Shown here in pieces: positions 47,778-61,278 of a stretch of 64,000 nt of DNA. The position numbers were made by a program, and so were the translations under genes. Location of the stretch: the NCBI RefSeq assembly GCF_002443255.2, contig NW_019211455.1, forward strand, positions 5,190,597-5,254,596. Reading direction: 5' to 3'. The notes under the pieces are model-generated. The model was not told where the DNA came from and did no database searches. It saw only the letters and a program-made list of their open reading frames with translations. Each line of letters starts with the position of its first letter. Position 1 is the stretch's first letter. The stretch comes from Varroa destructor (Eukaryota > Arthropoda > Arachnida > Mesostigmata > Varroidae).

Positions 47778-48204
47778 AAGAAAACAAACGTGAATTGGAT
47801 TTGTTGTTAACAGACAGACTCGTCTTTATTAATAGTATAGTATGAATTTGAATCTCGTGGAAGATATGTCGCAACAAAGACCTATGCCTTTTATTAAGAT
47901 AGTTTAATGTTTGCACTGCACCAATGTCGACACTCGAGGCTCCGGTAGCTGACGTGGCGTGATGCATTCAGCGTAGCACGTTCGGTTTCGTTTACTATTC
48001 AATCAAGTGAATTATTGTTTCTAGTTTAGTTTAGCATGTGATATATTGCTAAACTAGTTTGCTGTGAAATTTATGTAACCTACCGAAGCGCCGGAGTAAA
48101 CTCGTGAGTCGATCGTGACTGTGTCAGGCTGCAGTCTTTTTTTGGCTGGACGGTGACGTTCACCTTCTCTCATTTTATTCTTTTTTCTTTCCCTTCACAT
48201 GCAG

Positions 48205-48276
48205 AAAGGAAGTTTTCCCGTTTTGATTGTCCGGACGATGATTGGAATCTGCGAGCTTTCGCCGACGGTCGCTAGT
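48205..48276 (+). CDS. Candidate short exon with R-K-F-S-R-F-D-C peptide
   Basis: About 20 pyrimidines followed by CACATGCAG form one of the best 3' splice sites in the window. In the frame with two leading bases the sequence reads RKFSRFDCPDDDWNLRAFAD, then GR and TAG. A second copy of the first part lies at 51073-51110, differing mainly by synonymous changes and one whole-codon indel, which favours this frame. Frame 0 is also open (MQKGSFPVLIVRTMIGICEL when read from the ATG in the acceptor), so the frame is not settled. No family is recognised. Confidence 0.22.
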
Positions 48277-48573
48277 AGAACGCATTCACTCAGGGCTCTG
48301 GCAGTAGCAACAGCAGTGGCTTGACAGCGAAGGACAGTCACAGTCAGTTCAATCTAACCCATTTTCGCGATATTTTTAGTTGACCCACAAGCATCAAGTG
48401 CTCATTCAGCACGTGTTGTTAATGATGCTGTTGCCGCCGTTGCTGCGAGTACTTCAGTGTGGGAGTGAACAGTGGCCCACTACTTGAGGACAGTGGCCGA
48501 TCGTCGTGATTACGCGAAATCAACGTAATGTTCATGGTCGAACGAACACACACGCACTCAGACAAATACTTAC

Positions 48574-48769
48574 GGGCAGAGAAAACCGCACATAAGGTTG
48601 TATGTACAATAGTAACAGCGATTGCTGCCTTTGGCCACAGTGTGGCCGTATGGAGTAGACACAAAGCCCAAGTACTTCGCTTGTGGCCGTGAGGACGAGA
48701 AGCGGCTCAACACGATGCCGACGACAACAGCAGCAGCAGCAACAACAATAACAACGGCCATAGCGCCGG
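48574..48769 (-). CDS. Candidate exon encoding a hydrophobic segment
   Basis: On the minus strand CCAATTCTCTTGCTTAG is a plausible acceptor and CC|GTAAGT a consensus donor, with 196 open bases between. The peptide has a Val/Ala-rich stretch (AMAVVIVVAAAAVVVGIVL) followed by SRFSSSRPQAKYLGF, like a membrane anchor and cytosolic tail. The hydrophobic stretch is encoded by the complement of a CAG/CAA repeat, and the plus strand is also open here, so this may be a repeat artefact. Confidence 0.15.
48720..48756. repeat. (CAG/CAA)n trinucleotide tract
   Basis: Interrupted CAG and CAA units. Confidence 0.9.
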
Positions 48770-50865
48770 CTAAGCAAGAGAATTGGTCTGTCAATCGCAT
48801 CTGGTGACATTTTCTTTTTTCTTTCGCGTTCCAAGGTCTATTTTACGTAAAAAGACACAATACTGTCGGGATTGAATATGACCGTAACGTTTTAGCTAAT
48901 CTTGCCTCCACGTAATTATCAGTCACTCGTATTTTACACAGTTGAACGGCGTTCGAGAAGCACAAGGGAAGTTGTTGCATGAAGAAGGATGGTGTCGTAG
49001 CAGTAGACTAGTTCGCATTTTTCTCCTCGTCACTGAAAAACGTTTACGGCTTACTATGTTAAAATGTCTTCTATGGCATTTATGGCCTATATACAGAGAA
49101 ATAAATGTTGGTATAGAAGCTCGCCTGCTAAAAACGCCCCAATGAACTCGAGATGGCCTATTTAGATATTATGGAATTTTTCGGAAACTGAAGATACAAA
49201 AGACGGAACAGAGTCTATGGGGTGACGAGGGAAGCCTATCTGAACAATACCTGAAGGCCTCACATCGACAAGTCATTGTGATAAATTGAACGCTTAGTTT
49301 CACTGACTAATAAGAATTACTGAAAAACTGAGTTCAGATACATGCTGTTGTAGTTAGGTGCAACAGGTCTACCTTCTGACACGGTAGCGGGTTCGCTCTG
49401 ACCTACCTAGGGGATAATGGCATGACAGAAAAATGACGACGAAAACAATTACAGACGCGTAACGTCAACCAAATACCCTAATAAAGTCCATAGTTATGAA
49501 ACGGTACTCATTGCAAGAGAGGCTGTACTTTAGCAAGCTCCGTTCTACAGCGCAGAGAATTTATTGCAGAGAATAAGCAAAATGGCTGAATAAGTTAATC
49601 GAAGCGCTGGCAAAGTCTTCATGTTAGTGGCTATTCCCATTTGCCGGTTCTGATTTACCTGACATTACAGTTGAGATACTGTAAATAGTGATTAAAATTT
49701 CCAGTTTATCGATTTCAGTTGTACAACGAACTTCATGTTTACTTACATGACGTAACGTCATTTTAGTTGACTGAAAACCAAACAAGAAATATTTAATAGT
49801 GGACAATGCTTATTATCTAAGGGTGAGCAAAGAACTGAGTCTCATGCATTACGCCTTCATAACTGTTCCGCGACGTCTACGCAGCAACTTAATATTCCCG
49901 ATACGTTTTGACTAAATACAAAATATACAGATACTCCACGCTATCCGTTAGCTATTTGCTATAGCTAAAACAATTCTAACTTATGGCATCATTTAGCAGT
50001 GGTTCTTTACGAGTTCTGCCATTATTCCGGCTCCGGGGACCGCCTTATATTACCAGCTAGTGCTGGCCACTGTGATCCCTACGTCGTCGCCCCATTGAAC
50101 GCAATCCTTTCTGCAACAGACCTATTTAGCTGAACTCAATTTCTCGACGTATTCGAGACTCCCGTAAATCTTACGTATGAGTAGTTTGCTAGAGTTAACA
50201 CTTGTAACTTTTTTTACTGGCAATTAAATACGATTTTTAATTTTAAGAGCTATTAATGCAAAAGTTTAAAGGCAAGTCAAACTTGTATCTATTTAAAACT
50301 CGAGCTGTCGCTTTTGGTCACTCGTGAGTTGTGATGTATGAGTTGAATGCCTATCTCAATTGCAGATAAGCCGCAATACGTGATAACTTATGAGATCTAG
50401 TAACATAAAATTACGTTACGGCGATTGATTTCAATCGGTTAAAGGCAAGTATGTATATCAAACGCTATAGATAAGCTTTCTTCAAAAGATCTCTATTAAA
50501 CTCACCCACACAACGGAATTCCACTTTCTCCTTAAGCCATACGCTCATCTCTTCATTTGATCTGTGAAGTGAGGTACTTACAAATTCTGTATTATATACA
50601 AAAATATTAAAGGCTCTCCTTTTCCACGAATCGTCAAGATTGTTTCCATTGTTTGTCTATATTCTTGAATTATTCTATGCTATGTTGTGCAGCGATTGCG
50701 TCCGCTTGATAAGCACAATTTAATTGTATTGAAAGAAAATAGGCAGACGAAAAAAACCCCATCCTCGACTCGTCTGAGCCAAAATCGCGTTTGAGTCAAA
50801 CACTAAATATAAATAAATGTAAAATAAAAATAATTGCAAAAAAAAAGCTGCAGATTACATTTCAG

Positions 50866-51053
50866 TGTTTGTTGATCCGACACCCACAGCTCTAACGGAA
50901 TATTGCCCCAGCTTAGCCCAAGGGAAGTTAAATCTTCACGATACGACGAGTCAGAATTGTTTTAATCACCTTTGCTTTGTTACTGTTGAGCGTATTTGCT
51001 GCGAGGCGTTTTTAGGCAACTGGCTCCGTTCGCGCTGGACCATGCTAAGGTAG
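50866..51053 (+). CDS. Candidate 3'-terminal coding exon, unknown protein
   Basis: After the acceptor ATTACATTTCAG, two bases plus 61 codons are open to TAG, beginning FVDPTPTALTEYCPSLAQGK. It contains five Cys and ends in an Arg/Trp-rich tail. An alternative donor AAG|GTAGCC overlaps the stop. Twenty bases further on lies the second copy of the R-x-F-S-R-F-D-C segment. No family is recognised. Confidence 0.2.
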
Positions 51054-51072
51054 CCAGCATGATGAAAAATAT

Positions 51073-51110
51073 AGAAGTTTTTCCCGTTTTGACTGTGACG
51101 ATGATGATAA
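51073..51110 (+). repeat. Second copy of the R-S-F-S-R-F-D-C coding-like segment
   Basis: Read in one frame the bases give RSFSRFDCDDDD, against RKFSRFDCPDDD at 48209-48244. The match covers about 32 aligned bases with 4 mismatches (two of them synonymous) and one 3-base indel. No clear acceptor precedes this copy. Confidence 0.5.
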
Positions 51111-53058
51111 GAAGAGCGTAATAGCGGCAGAATTAGGCTGGTCAGTGCCAGCCATAAGGTTAGGATAGATAGCCTAATTGAGTGAAAAAGGATCGTCTTT
51201 CGCTGTTGCTGTCTCGGCACATTGGGTTGGTCAGTAAGTTTACCCCATAGATCTCGAAGCTTTGCTACCTAATTTAGGTTGTTGTTGTGGTTCCTGTTGT
51301 TACTAAACAACATGGAAAAGAGATAAATATTAGATAAAGGTTATGTTTTTCTATTGAATTGGCTGCTTTCAAGATCTGTTGCTAATATTCTAACAATATC
51401 CAGGTACGCTGTGCGCGTACGTTTTCACCTTCACTTCACTCAAGCTCCACTCCGTTTCACAGAAGAAAAACAAATAACGAAGAAATCGCAGGCGTGTCAA
51501 TCTGTATAGAGTAAACATTATGTGTTGAACTGTGTTTCAACAAGTTAGGGTGCTTATATGTTTTCCGGCTATAAGGAAGCTTAGCTTAGGTGCCGGTAGT
51601 AGGATTTAGGTTGACTGTTTGTGGCCTAACTTTTTTAGAACAGCTTTTTTTTTTTGCAAGAAAATAAGAGGCGCTCTACTTCGCGTTGAAGATTGCCGGG
51701 CGCCACTTGGAGTCTAAAATGATTTGCTGTTGACAAGTCGGAGCCTTAAATGTACCGTACCGGTCTAAACATTTTTCACATATAATAATAAAAGGGTATT
51801 TCGACATCGGTTAGGACACGGCCAATAAAATATTCGTGTGAGCTGTAATGTTCGATCCTAGTATTTACACCTACTAATTTTATATTCACTTACTTGCGAC
51901 ACGTACCACAACAAAAAATCCCTTGTTCGGTATCTCCCTTCGGTGAACTGCACGAACTTCAACGGAACATTATCATTTTCAATATGACCTCAAATCGATC
52001 TTTAGCCATAACCGTAATAGTGTATAGCTTATGCTTAAGCTGAAGCTGTGTCAGAACACGTCGATTCTCATCATTCGGCTGTCTTCACTTCTCAGTCTAG
52101 CTGCCGTCTAACGTAACTTTCTTTGCTGTATCCGTAAGCGTAGGTCGTCACACCACCCCATCACAGATTGTGACGCACGTAAATTGTGATAGTAGTGGTA
52201 GCAGTTATAGTAAAAATATCACTTAGAGGTCTTTAAGGTCCCCTGCATTATTTTCAATGATTTCCGTTCCGCGTTGCGTAGGGTCCAGGTCGTCGCCGTC
52301 GCCATCGCTGCCGACTGACCAAAACTTGGCCCAAGCTTCTTAGACGTCGGCGAGCTTTCATCAAAAACCATGACTATTCTAAACACTCTAACTTAGTATT
52401 GTACTAAATAAACTTTTAGTGCAGCTAGCGCGTCTGACGCCATAGAAGTTTAGCATCATGCTGAACTGTGCTGACTTACTCATATCCCGAGTGGTATCAA
52501 TAAACTTTCCCTCAACGTATCTTCGCTACTGTGCTGCTCATTAGTACAACTACACACTTCGGTAAATTTCGCGGAAAAGAAAAACCCACGTTCACTTACT
52601 GGAGTGAAGCAGGAGAAGTGGTATAGGCGGGGCGGGGGGTGGGGTCATTATAATAAAAAAATTCAAAAAAAGTGATCTTTTCCTTCCAAACTTTGTTTTC
52701 GTTGACCTCTTGCTCATAACAGTGCTCATCTTATTTTTTGTCTTGATGTTCACGTCTCTTCAGCGCTTAAAAAAATCGGTACCTTGTGCTTGAGAAGAAG
52801 CTCAATACGAGGCCGACAAAAGCGAAATGTCAAGCAGTTGGTAAATCATATCTACCTGCCTTGACCATATGTCACGGAACGCCATGGTCCTGTCCGCCAT
52901 AGGCTTATCCCTTACACCTCTTTCCCTGCTTTTCATTGGCACGATCCCACCCTTATCTTGCCGTCTACCCATTGTGTTTGGTGACAGCGGTCATGTATTG
53001 CTACAATGCTAATTCATTCCCATTATCCTCTCGCTCACCACAGACACTCAAACGCACA

Positions 53059-53061
<3 letters not shown>

Positions 53062-53089
<28 letters not shown>
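53062..53089. repeat. (AT)n microsatellite
   Basis: About 14 AT units following a CACACG stretch. Confidence 0.95.
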
Positions 53090-56000
53090 GGTCAGTGAAA
53101 ACTAAAAGATTATGACGTAATGTAACTTAAATAAACGGTTCTTGCAGTTATAACTTCTGCCGATGTCACATTTGCTGCGTTTCGTTTCGCTGAGGCAACA
53201 ACCGTAGCACCGCCATCGAAAACGTCTGCTGGCTAAATCGGTAAATTCAATCGCTGAACAATAACAAGAACTGAAGGAAAATACGATGATACGCAAAAGT
53301 CGCCGCCATGTCAGTTGCTCTCCGAACAGTCCTAGCATACTTCAATTCTAAGTGGGTCTGATCGTATTGCTTTTTTAGCCCGAACGGAAATGTCTATAGA
53401 CGGCAGCAGGGGTAGACGCTGCTGTTATTATGCCAACGGCGAATTAAAGATGGATTGAGGAGTGTTCCGTTGCAAAGTTGGTCTTCTCGTTTCCGGTGAA
53501 AAGGCAAAAAATACGTTATGATGAAAACAGGACAATTTTAATTAACGCGTGTATGATAAGGTTCAAACAATTTAGTAGAATTTCATGGGCTTGACCCTTT
53601 GTGGGTGAGAATGGATGCTTTTATCAGTCCGCTCTGTTTCGTTACCTATTCTTTGACTGAATGAGTAATAATGACACACTTTTATTCAAAGGTTTTGTCA
53701 CAATGGCGTATGTATACATAAAACAAACGAGCATCTTTTTGCCTTTTGTCCGATGATTGCTTGCGCAGCGCACGGGAGATCCATCATGGAAACATATCAT
53801 TTACAAACGTTTTTTAAGTATACGATTCATTGAAATGTTGTTGTGAGATCTGGTACCTGTCCCGAATATTGTTGTTTCCAGATTTGGAAGATACTTATTT
53901 TTACGTTCAAATATCTACTTATTATTAATGATGTTGAATGAATCGAAAATCGGTGAAATTTCTATTTCTTGTCTCTCACATCGTGTTTGACGTTTTACGT
54001 GCCATCTTTAAATCAGTCCCAACGTTGTCAAGCCCTTCAGTATCTTTTTGTCAGGCATGGATACCATATGGTACTACGACTGTCATGCGTGATTCAACAT
54101 TTTTCTTCAGTAGAGATACGCAAAATTCACTCATTTGGAACAAATGAGCATAAGACCCAGTTAGAACGTCACAAACTATGTTAGGCTATGAAAAGCGAAT
54201 CCGTCACACTTTGAAAATGAATAACTTACGAATTACGCATCGTGAGCACACAACATTTGGCTTGTAAATTTTCCTGTTTTTTTAAAAAGACCAGCGGAAT
54301 TATGCCGGACGGTTTTACGGCGGAAAAATAGTGGTGGTCAAGTTTTTGTTCCCCGAAGGTCACAGTACCGCAGAAATTTATCGGGGACTAAATAAGGCCA
54401 TTAGATAAGGTGGCCTTAAGAACGGAGATTGAAGATCAGCGAGGAAAGAACAGATGTTGGAACCTGAATGACAATCATACATTGCCGTAATCGAAAAAGC
54501 AAAGCTTGGATCTTAAAGGCTCTCTCAGCTAAAAATGGAAAAAAAAAAAACATTTAACGTGTTACAAAATTGTAAGCTATACACTGGAATTGTGTAAGTC
54601 GAACAAAAAATGAGTCGATTTAAGGCAAATTCGAAATACGCGTGGTGCACTTTGTGTGCAATTTGCAGAACATTTATCAAGAAAAAAACTCGTCTTTGGG
54701 TCGAGCTTTGCCGGGAGCTGGAGGAACATCAGGAAAGAGAAATCAAATTCAATGGCGATATTGAGTAGTTTCGTGCGTACGGTGATAGTATTTTCAATGG
54801 ACATCAGGGGCATCTGCTACTTGAAGATACCCGCCGAAAATGAAACAATAAATGCAGCCCGTTAGCTTCAGTTTTTTAAAACACTCATTGACCGTTGGCA
54901 TGCTGATCAAAAGCACACAATGTAATTACCTAGTGACAGTGCCAGACCTCGTCGCCATGCCTTGGTTACTTCCTGGATTGAGCAAAGGAATATCCAACGT
55001 TGGCTTTAACCCGCTTACCCTCTCGATATAAGCGCGCGTCACTGCGGGACTTTCTGTACCCTAGAGAGTGCAACTGGTAGATAAGCTATTGTCGAATCCC
55101 TTCGAGTAGCCGTAGACAGAGAGGAACACCTCTAATATATATTAAAAAACAATCACCCTAACCCAGCTAGTTTGAGGGTTCTCAGTTAGAACAGGTTAAT
55201 AATTTAAAAGTTTAACGGCCTAATAAATCTGCCACATATTGTGTGATGTTAGAGTAGCTCTTGTGGCAATCTTTACATTGTGGGTGGTTTGTAGCTAGAG
55301 ACCGCAATGAAAACATAGATGATTGACGGAATAAGCATCAGACGTCAGTCATTTCTCGGTAGCGTTCCTATCCATGGCTGCATGATTACGTTGTTGCATT
55401 AGGGATTCGAAGAAGGTACTAAATGTTTGTGCTCTTTCACGACTAGCGGTTGTTAATGTTCCATATAAACGCTTAGTAGAGCTCAATGCGTTTGGCACCG
55501 TTATTTTTTTGTGAATGTAATTATATTCGTGCCAAATGCTATATTCCTTCGTTGGTTGCTCGCTGCCTTTTGTTTTATAAACTTCTTTACGCCGTCTTAT
55601 GCTGATCCCATTCTCGTTTTAGAGATAGGCGTAGTTGACCTATATGTTTGTTTGACTGGTGCCGTACTTCCCGCTTATGTGGGACGCGTTCATCAACTGC
55701 TAGGTAACTTTGTTGGGTTAAGTTTTCGTACATTCGCTATTCGCAGTCGTTAAAGAATTTTTCTCAGTTAATTATTGCAGTGTAATTTCCCCTTACATAG
55801 CTGGGTCTTTGAGGATAGGTTTGCTTCTTATGTATAACCCCGAAGATGCAGAGTTTCATCAAAACGTAAGCTTACGATACGATTGGCTTGGGACGAGCAT
55901 CAGTGTCTAATACGAGGTCGTTGTTCTATAGGACAGGGTTGAGGGGAGACACCGTCTTTGAAATGTGCTTTAGCTGTACGATTGCTTGATACACTTTGAG

Positions 56001-56552
56001 GGGGAATCACCCATGTAACTTCTAACCGACAAATTGAGAACTAGTTATATTCGTCATCTTCTCAGCATGAAGAAGCGACCACTTTCGAATGCAGTGGGTT
56101 TCGATAATACATTAACTTAGCTGTATGTTAACAGCAAGCGTACTCTTTGTGGACGACTGGACTTCGGGAAAAAGGGTTCTTCGATAATAATTGGCTTCCG
56201 AGCTAGTTCTACCTGCGAGAAATTGCTCTTCACTGTACTCGGTTCCGATAATAAACTTAAATAAAGCATGAAACTGAGAATTCTGACAGAACTCGCTGAT
56301 ACCGGAACGTGAGTTTTGTGGCGTGTGGTCTTTCTATTAGCATTCACGTGGAAAGCACCGCAACGAGCCTTGACAATTTTCATTTTTGCAGGCACATTTT
56401 TATGTTGAACGAGTCATCTTTTTCGAGACACGAAATTAATTCTTTGGTCGCCTAACTTACTTGCTATTGAGATTTCGCTGCCTATACTGTCTTTTCGAGG
56501 AGACCGCAAAGATTTTTCTCACCCATACCACACCACTTCCTGACCACAACCC

Positions 56553-56578
56553 TGACGACGACGACGACAACAACAACG
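56553..56578. repeat. Compound (GAC)n(AAC)n repeat
   Basis: Five GAC/ACG units run into three CAA units. Confidence 0.9.
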
Positions 56579-57393
56579 AAAACCTTTAGGCAAGCCAGCT
56601 GGATAGTACCATGTATACGTAGAGCTTGCATGGATGTCACACAACTACATTAGAGTGAACGACCACCACTTGAAAATTCGTCTGGCTCATGAATCAGTTA
56701 ACAGCTAGACGGCTGGCTGAATTGGCCGGGACTCAGACGTAGTTCATGGCTCGAATCAGCATTGAAGCTGTTACCGCTTGGTGACGAGCGGCGGCACTGT
56801 GTGACCGGTAGGGACTTGTGGTCGACACAAAATTATCCTTTGTTTTCCGCAACATAATCGTTTCACGCATAGCAGGCAGGGCGATTCATGATGATGATAT
56901 TCACACGGCGTTCTACATGCTTAGCGTAGAATTTCGTTTGCCTTTTATCGTTTACTCAAAATGCAACCATTACACGTAGATGGCTTGTATGCCCTTGTCG
57001 TCGGGCCATTGTACTAAAAAGACTCTTCGTCACAAGAAAAGGTAGACCTGCATTAAATTCCCATGTTGTCATAATCGCCATTACAAGCAACACTTATTAT
57101 CGATTGTTTCGACCGTCCGCTGCTCCTCATCAGGGTTCGGACCGGCAACTGGCCCCCGCTTCGAACTGGTCTTATCCCTTCATTTAAACGACTTCATCCT
57201 AAAACCCACAGGTCACTTGCAACAATGGGTGCTCGTGTCTTATGTGTAATCTTATCTCATATCAACACACTGATCTGTATGAAATAATGGATACTTGGTT
57301 AATATTAAGACATACCAAAGAAAGCTAGATTACGGAGAAATCGTTTTGTACCTTTGCGTCCGTGTCTACACAATATAAAGGTCTCTGGCGTTC

Positions 57394-57432
57394 TATATAT
57401 ATATACATATATATATATGTATATATATATAG
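57394..57432. repeat. (TA)n microsatellite, interrupted
   Basis: TA units interrupted once by ACATAT and once by GTATAT. Confidence 0.94.
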
Positions 57433-58083
57433 ATTGGATTTTATTTATAAGATTTGCGATCTACAACGTCACTCTAAGCCTAAATAGGGTGAATATCGCG
57501 GCTAGTTGGAAACGTCGCGTCCCGAAAACGGTTTTTCAGGACGCGCAAACCAATTAAAAGAGCCTGGTTTAGTGTAAACTGAGCAGGAACTGAGTAGTAC
57601 TGGAAGGCTGGCTTCAGAAAAATAATTCAATGTCGTTGCATGACGAACTGTTGGCTGACTTCTGCGCACTTAGACAACCTCATTGGCTAAATGTGCAATT
57701 CGGTTTCAGTGCGACAAAAATTTATCATGGAGGTGACAGGCGGTAGAGGCCGAATGCGTAGTTTGATTAGTTTTCGTACTGTGCACTAGGAACCGCAGCC
57801 TTCAGATTGAAGGACCACTCCGTGTTGATCAACAGTGGTCAATCTCTTCCAGCGTTTGGCATAGTCAAGCTTAAATGAGGGCATCCAAAGGCCAATAATA
57901 CTTCCCGTTAACATTTTTGACTTCGATTTTTTCCATTGTGTTCCACTATCGGTATTCTTCATCAATGCTCTATCATATCTCGTACGGATATAGGTGTGTA
58001 ACTCGTTGGACGCTGGCGTTTTACCCGCTGCCTCTAGTAACATATAATCACAATTGTCTTTTGAGGTCATGTTGAACTGTTAA

Positions 58084-58100
58084 TTATTATTATTATTATA
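58084..58100. repeat. (TTA)n microsatellite
   Basis: Five to six TTA/ATT units. Confidence 0.88.
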
Positions 58101-58296
58101 GGGTATTTTTTATACCCCATATATATTCATAATTTACTATGGCTACCTTGCTTATTAATTATTATGAGTAGTAATGCGCTTATTGGCATTTTTACTAGTA
58201 AAATTACTTGTGCAACTAAAGTGTACAATTTTACCATGTTTATTAATCGTACGGTCAAGTAAATATATATATGAAAATCAAATTTACTAGCTAGAA

Positions 58297-58311
58297 GGTA
58301 GGTAGGTAGGG
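58297..58311. repeat. (GGTA)n short repeat
   Basis: Three to four tandem GGTA units. Confidence 0.8.
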
Positions 58312-61260
58312 GTGTTTTTTGATGTCACGACATTTAGCGTTACATAGTCGATTTAATGATTACCTTTCCTGTGGTACGTCGTGTAGTCGCGTCGGCAAAG
58401 CCGTCGTCGGCTTTACCTCAGGTCTCATTGAAGTAACACACGAACATGTATAGTATTCTTGGTCGCGCCATGAATGTACCACAAACAGAACAGTGTCTTC
58501 CGAGTATTTCGGGTAGTCGCTGATTGGCGTTGTGCAATGACGCGCGACGTTCAGCTGCTGTCGCCACCGATACGTTTCAGCAATAATGCATAGGCCACTT
58601 TTAGATAAGAAGGAAAAAGGACGACTGTTGAGGTGTTTCTTCACGGTCGACACAACAGCCTTGCTGAGTCGCAAACGCTTCTCTATGTGTGTGCATCTAT
58701 GCAAATTAGATTACACAATCGCATATGGACACATGCACATACTATGATCGATTCGTCATTTTGAATTTACCGATCGATGATGGAAACGAGACGTGTGCTG
58801 CTGCATCGTGTACAGCCGGAACTGTCATTTATTTTATCACCAACATTCAGTAGCACCGTCCTAATCGTTCTAATCATGGTCATCATTACAATGCAGTAAT
58901 AATACGTCCCTAATAAGAGAATCGCTGATTCATACTGGTCTAATACGAACACACACATACTTTGTTTTTGGGTTACCTAATGTAATCTATATTAGAATAG
59001 ATGATACTCTTTTCTGTCTGTAGAGTCGATAGCTGTTTGTGAGATGCAAGAAAAAAACTAATTAAGGGCAATAGTTAACGTCTGGATAAACAGATTTACA
59101 TCGTATTTAATATCAACTAGTAGTATTCCAATTCATTGTCTTTTTTGTTATTCTTCGTTTGTTTCCTTATCGCAAACATATGATGCTCTGACGTCGTAGC
59201 TGCTAAACCCACTAAACCCTGGGGTGCGATGTACTCGGAGGCTGGTGGTCTGTATGGTGCCATGCGACATTTGTGGGACTCTGTTGAAGTTCTCGTAGTT
59301 ATGAACTCGTTTGATGATGCTAATTAAAATTAAGCAGAAGAGGACGTGAACGAAGGAAATGCTAGCGTTTTTTCCTGAGGAAGAACTGATTCCGCAAAAA
59401 ATGTTTTTAAGGAGATTTTTGCGATGTAATCATCTCCTCGTCCGGTGTCAACTAAGCCGAAAAACAAACTCGTACGTCGAATTGTGTAGAGCATTACGAA
59501 GACGTGAAACAGCCATTGTTTCTCTTTGCCGTTCTACAAAATGCGGCATCAAACGATTAGCATCAAAAGTCGTTTTTTCTTTACATCTTACGCATATTTG
59601 ATACTCACAAGATTCTTTTGTTGTCCATTAGGTACCTATTTTTATGGATGTATGCATCTTTATAACCAAATAGTCATCGGTAGATCTGAGATAGACTGTA
59701 GGCGTGGTGTTTATTGAGATTTTATCTCGTTCTTTTTCTAGTTTACGTTTTCGAATTCTCCAGTGCGTGGTTCCTCTCCTGTGCCATGGCAGTATTGGGA
59801 CGTTTTTTCCTCTTACCGTATGTGCAGGTATGATTGAGGCCTGCCAGGTTCGCCTGTCGTGGTCTGCGTCGCCGTCGACGTCGTCACCGTAGCTTCGGTA
59901 ATTCGGTGGTGATGAAAATTGTCAAAACTGGCCACAGTTGCCAGGGGGCATCCGATAGCGTAACTGATGATGGAGCTACTGTTGTTATGGCTGGCGCAGA
60001 CGCGACCGCGGTAGATGTTATGGACGTACAGCATCCGGCGGTGACGATGAACTCTTTGCTTTGCCCTTAGCGCCGTTTCCGTTGTGCTGTTGAAATTTCA
60101 CTCGATTTGTCGTCTTAGCCCGAGTGCATTTTGTTTCCAGTATCTGCAGCAGTAACTGCTCCACCGCTACGTTCGTAACAGCTTCATCTAGTAGTGCTCT
60201 TATGACTACTAAGCCAAAGCTACCATTTGTACCACTTTCCCAGTCGGTGCTGCTTAAAAGTAGTCGCCGATGCTCCCGCTGCTGGCAATAGCGGTGCTAT
60301 TTTTCCCATTGTTGTTCAGCAAAAGTTCCTGGTGCTCCTGTGAACCTTACAAGTCGGGATCGCCGATATCGTTCGCGCAAGGGGTCAGTCCGTCGAAAGC
60401 AAAAAAGTGCTAGGCTCGATAGCTCTGCTCACTCATTACTTACGCACGCACTCGCACAAATATGCATAGACTACATATTGAGACTTTTGCTGTCGTCTTT
60501 TGCGCCGTTACCGCTATTGCGGTCAACGCGGTCGTGGCAACGTTATGCTTTCAAGCCCACAAACCAGCGCTTGGAGCCAGCCCCCTGTGATGGTAATGAT
60601 GTCGTGTCAAAAGTGAGCGTCGTCCAACATTGCCATCAACAACAGTCACAGGAGTCATGGCGGCGCCCGACAACTATTGCTATCATCCATGGCGTCGACT
60701 GTTGGTTGACCAATTGGAAACCGACGCGGACATATGTACAGACAGACAGAAAGGCAGCCGTAAGCGAGCAGGAGTTAAGGGCCATTATCAATATACAGCG
60801 TCAGGCAGCGCCTCAGAGACGAGCGAGCCGACGGCGGCAATAGGGCAAAGTAAAATTCAGTCAGGGATGGGGTGACGCTGGTGGAAATCGGCCGGCTTCA
60901 TAGGAAGACGTAAGAAAGGAAAAATGGGAATAGTGTGAATAATGATGGCTTTATTAACGACAGCTGAGGCGCCCAACGATAACAGCAATCGGTAGCAGAT
61001 ATAATCGTAACAACTAGAACCCACGAGAGCTATAATAACTATTTAAATGACGAACAAAAATTTAGCAGAAGATTAAATCACTTATCCGCTCAGTGTCACC
61101 ACCAGCGTTGCGGAGACCGTCGCTACGGCTGTTGCCATCATTGCGGCCGAAACAAGATAACGGGACGACGCTGAAATAAGCGAAGTAGATTTTTACAGCT
61201 TTCCACTTCCAAGCAAGTTTGCCACCGGCGGCAGATAAATGTTTGGTAAAATACATGTGC

Positions 61261-61278
61261 TTATATATATATATATAA
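61261..61278. repeat. (TA)n microsatellite
   Basis: About nine TA units. Confidence 0.93.

Larger units (their letters stand above)
46064..50865. other. Intergenic or intronic, with a GC-richer patch at 48.1-48.8 kb
   Basis: Mostly AT-rich, with an 11-bp perfect hairpin at 47753-47777. The 48.1-48.8 kb patch has a strong pyrimidine tract ending in a CAG acceptor (48204) on the plus strand and a CAG/CAA-rich tract at 48720. Frames there are open on both strands and cannot be resolved. Confidence 0.55.

Noticed and set aside
58360..58704. Minus-strand 114-codon frame
   Set aside because: It starts at TTG; the only internal Met is near its end and nothing is recognisable.
60340..60843. Longest open frame in the window, 167 codons
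   Set aside because: It starts at GTG and contains no Met codon, lies in triplet-rich GC-richer DNA and has no recognisable domain. It could only be real as an internal exon, and no splice sites stand out.
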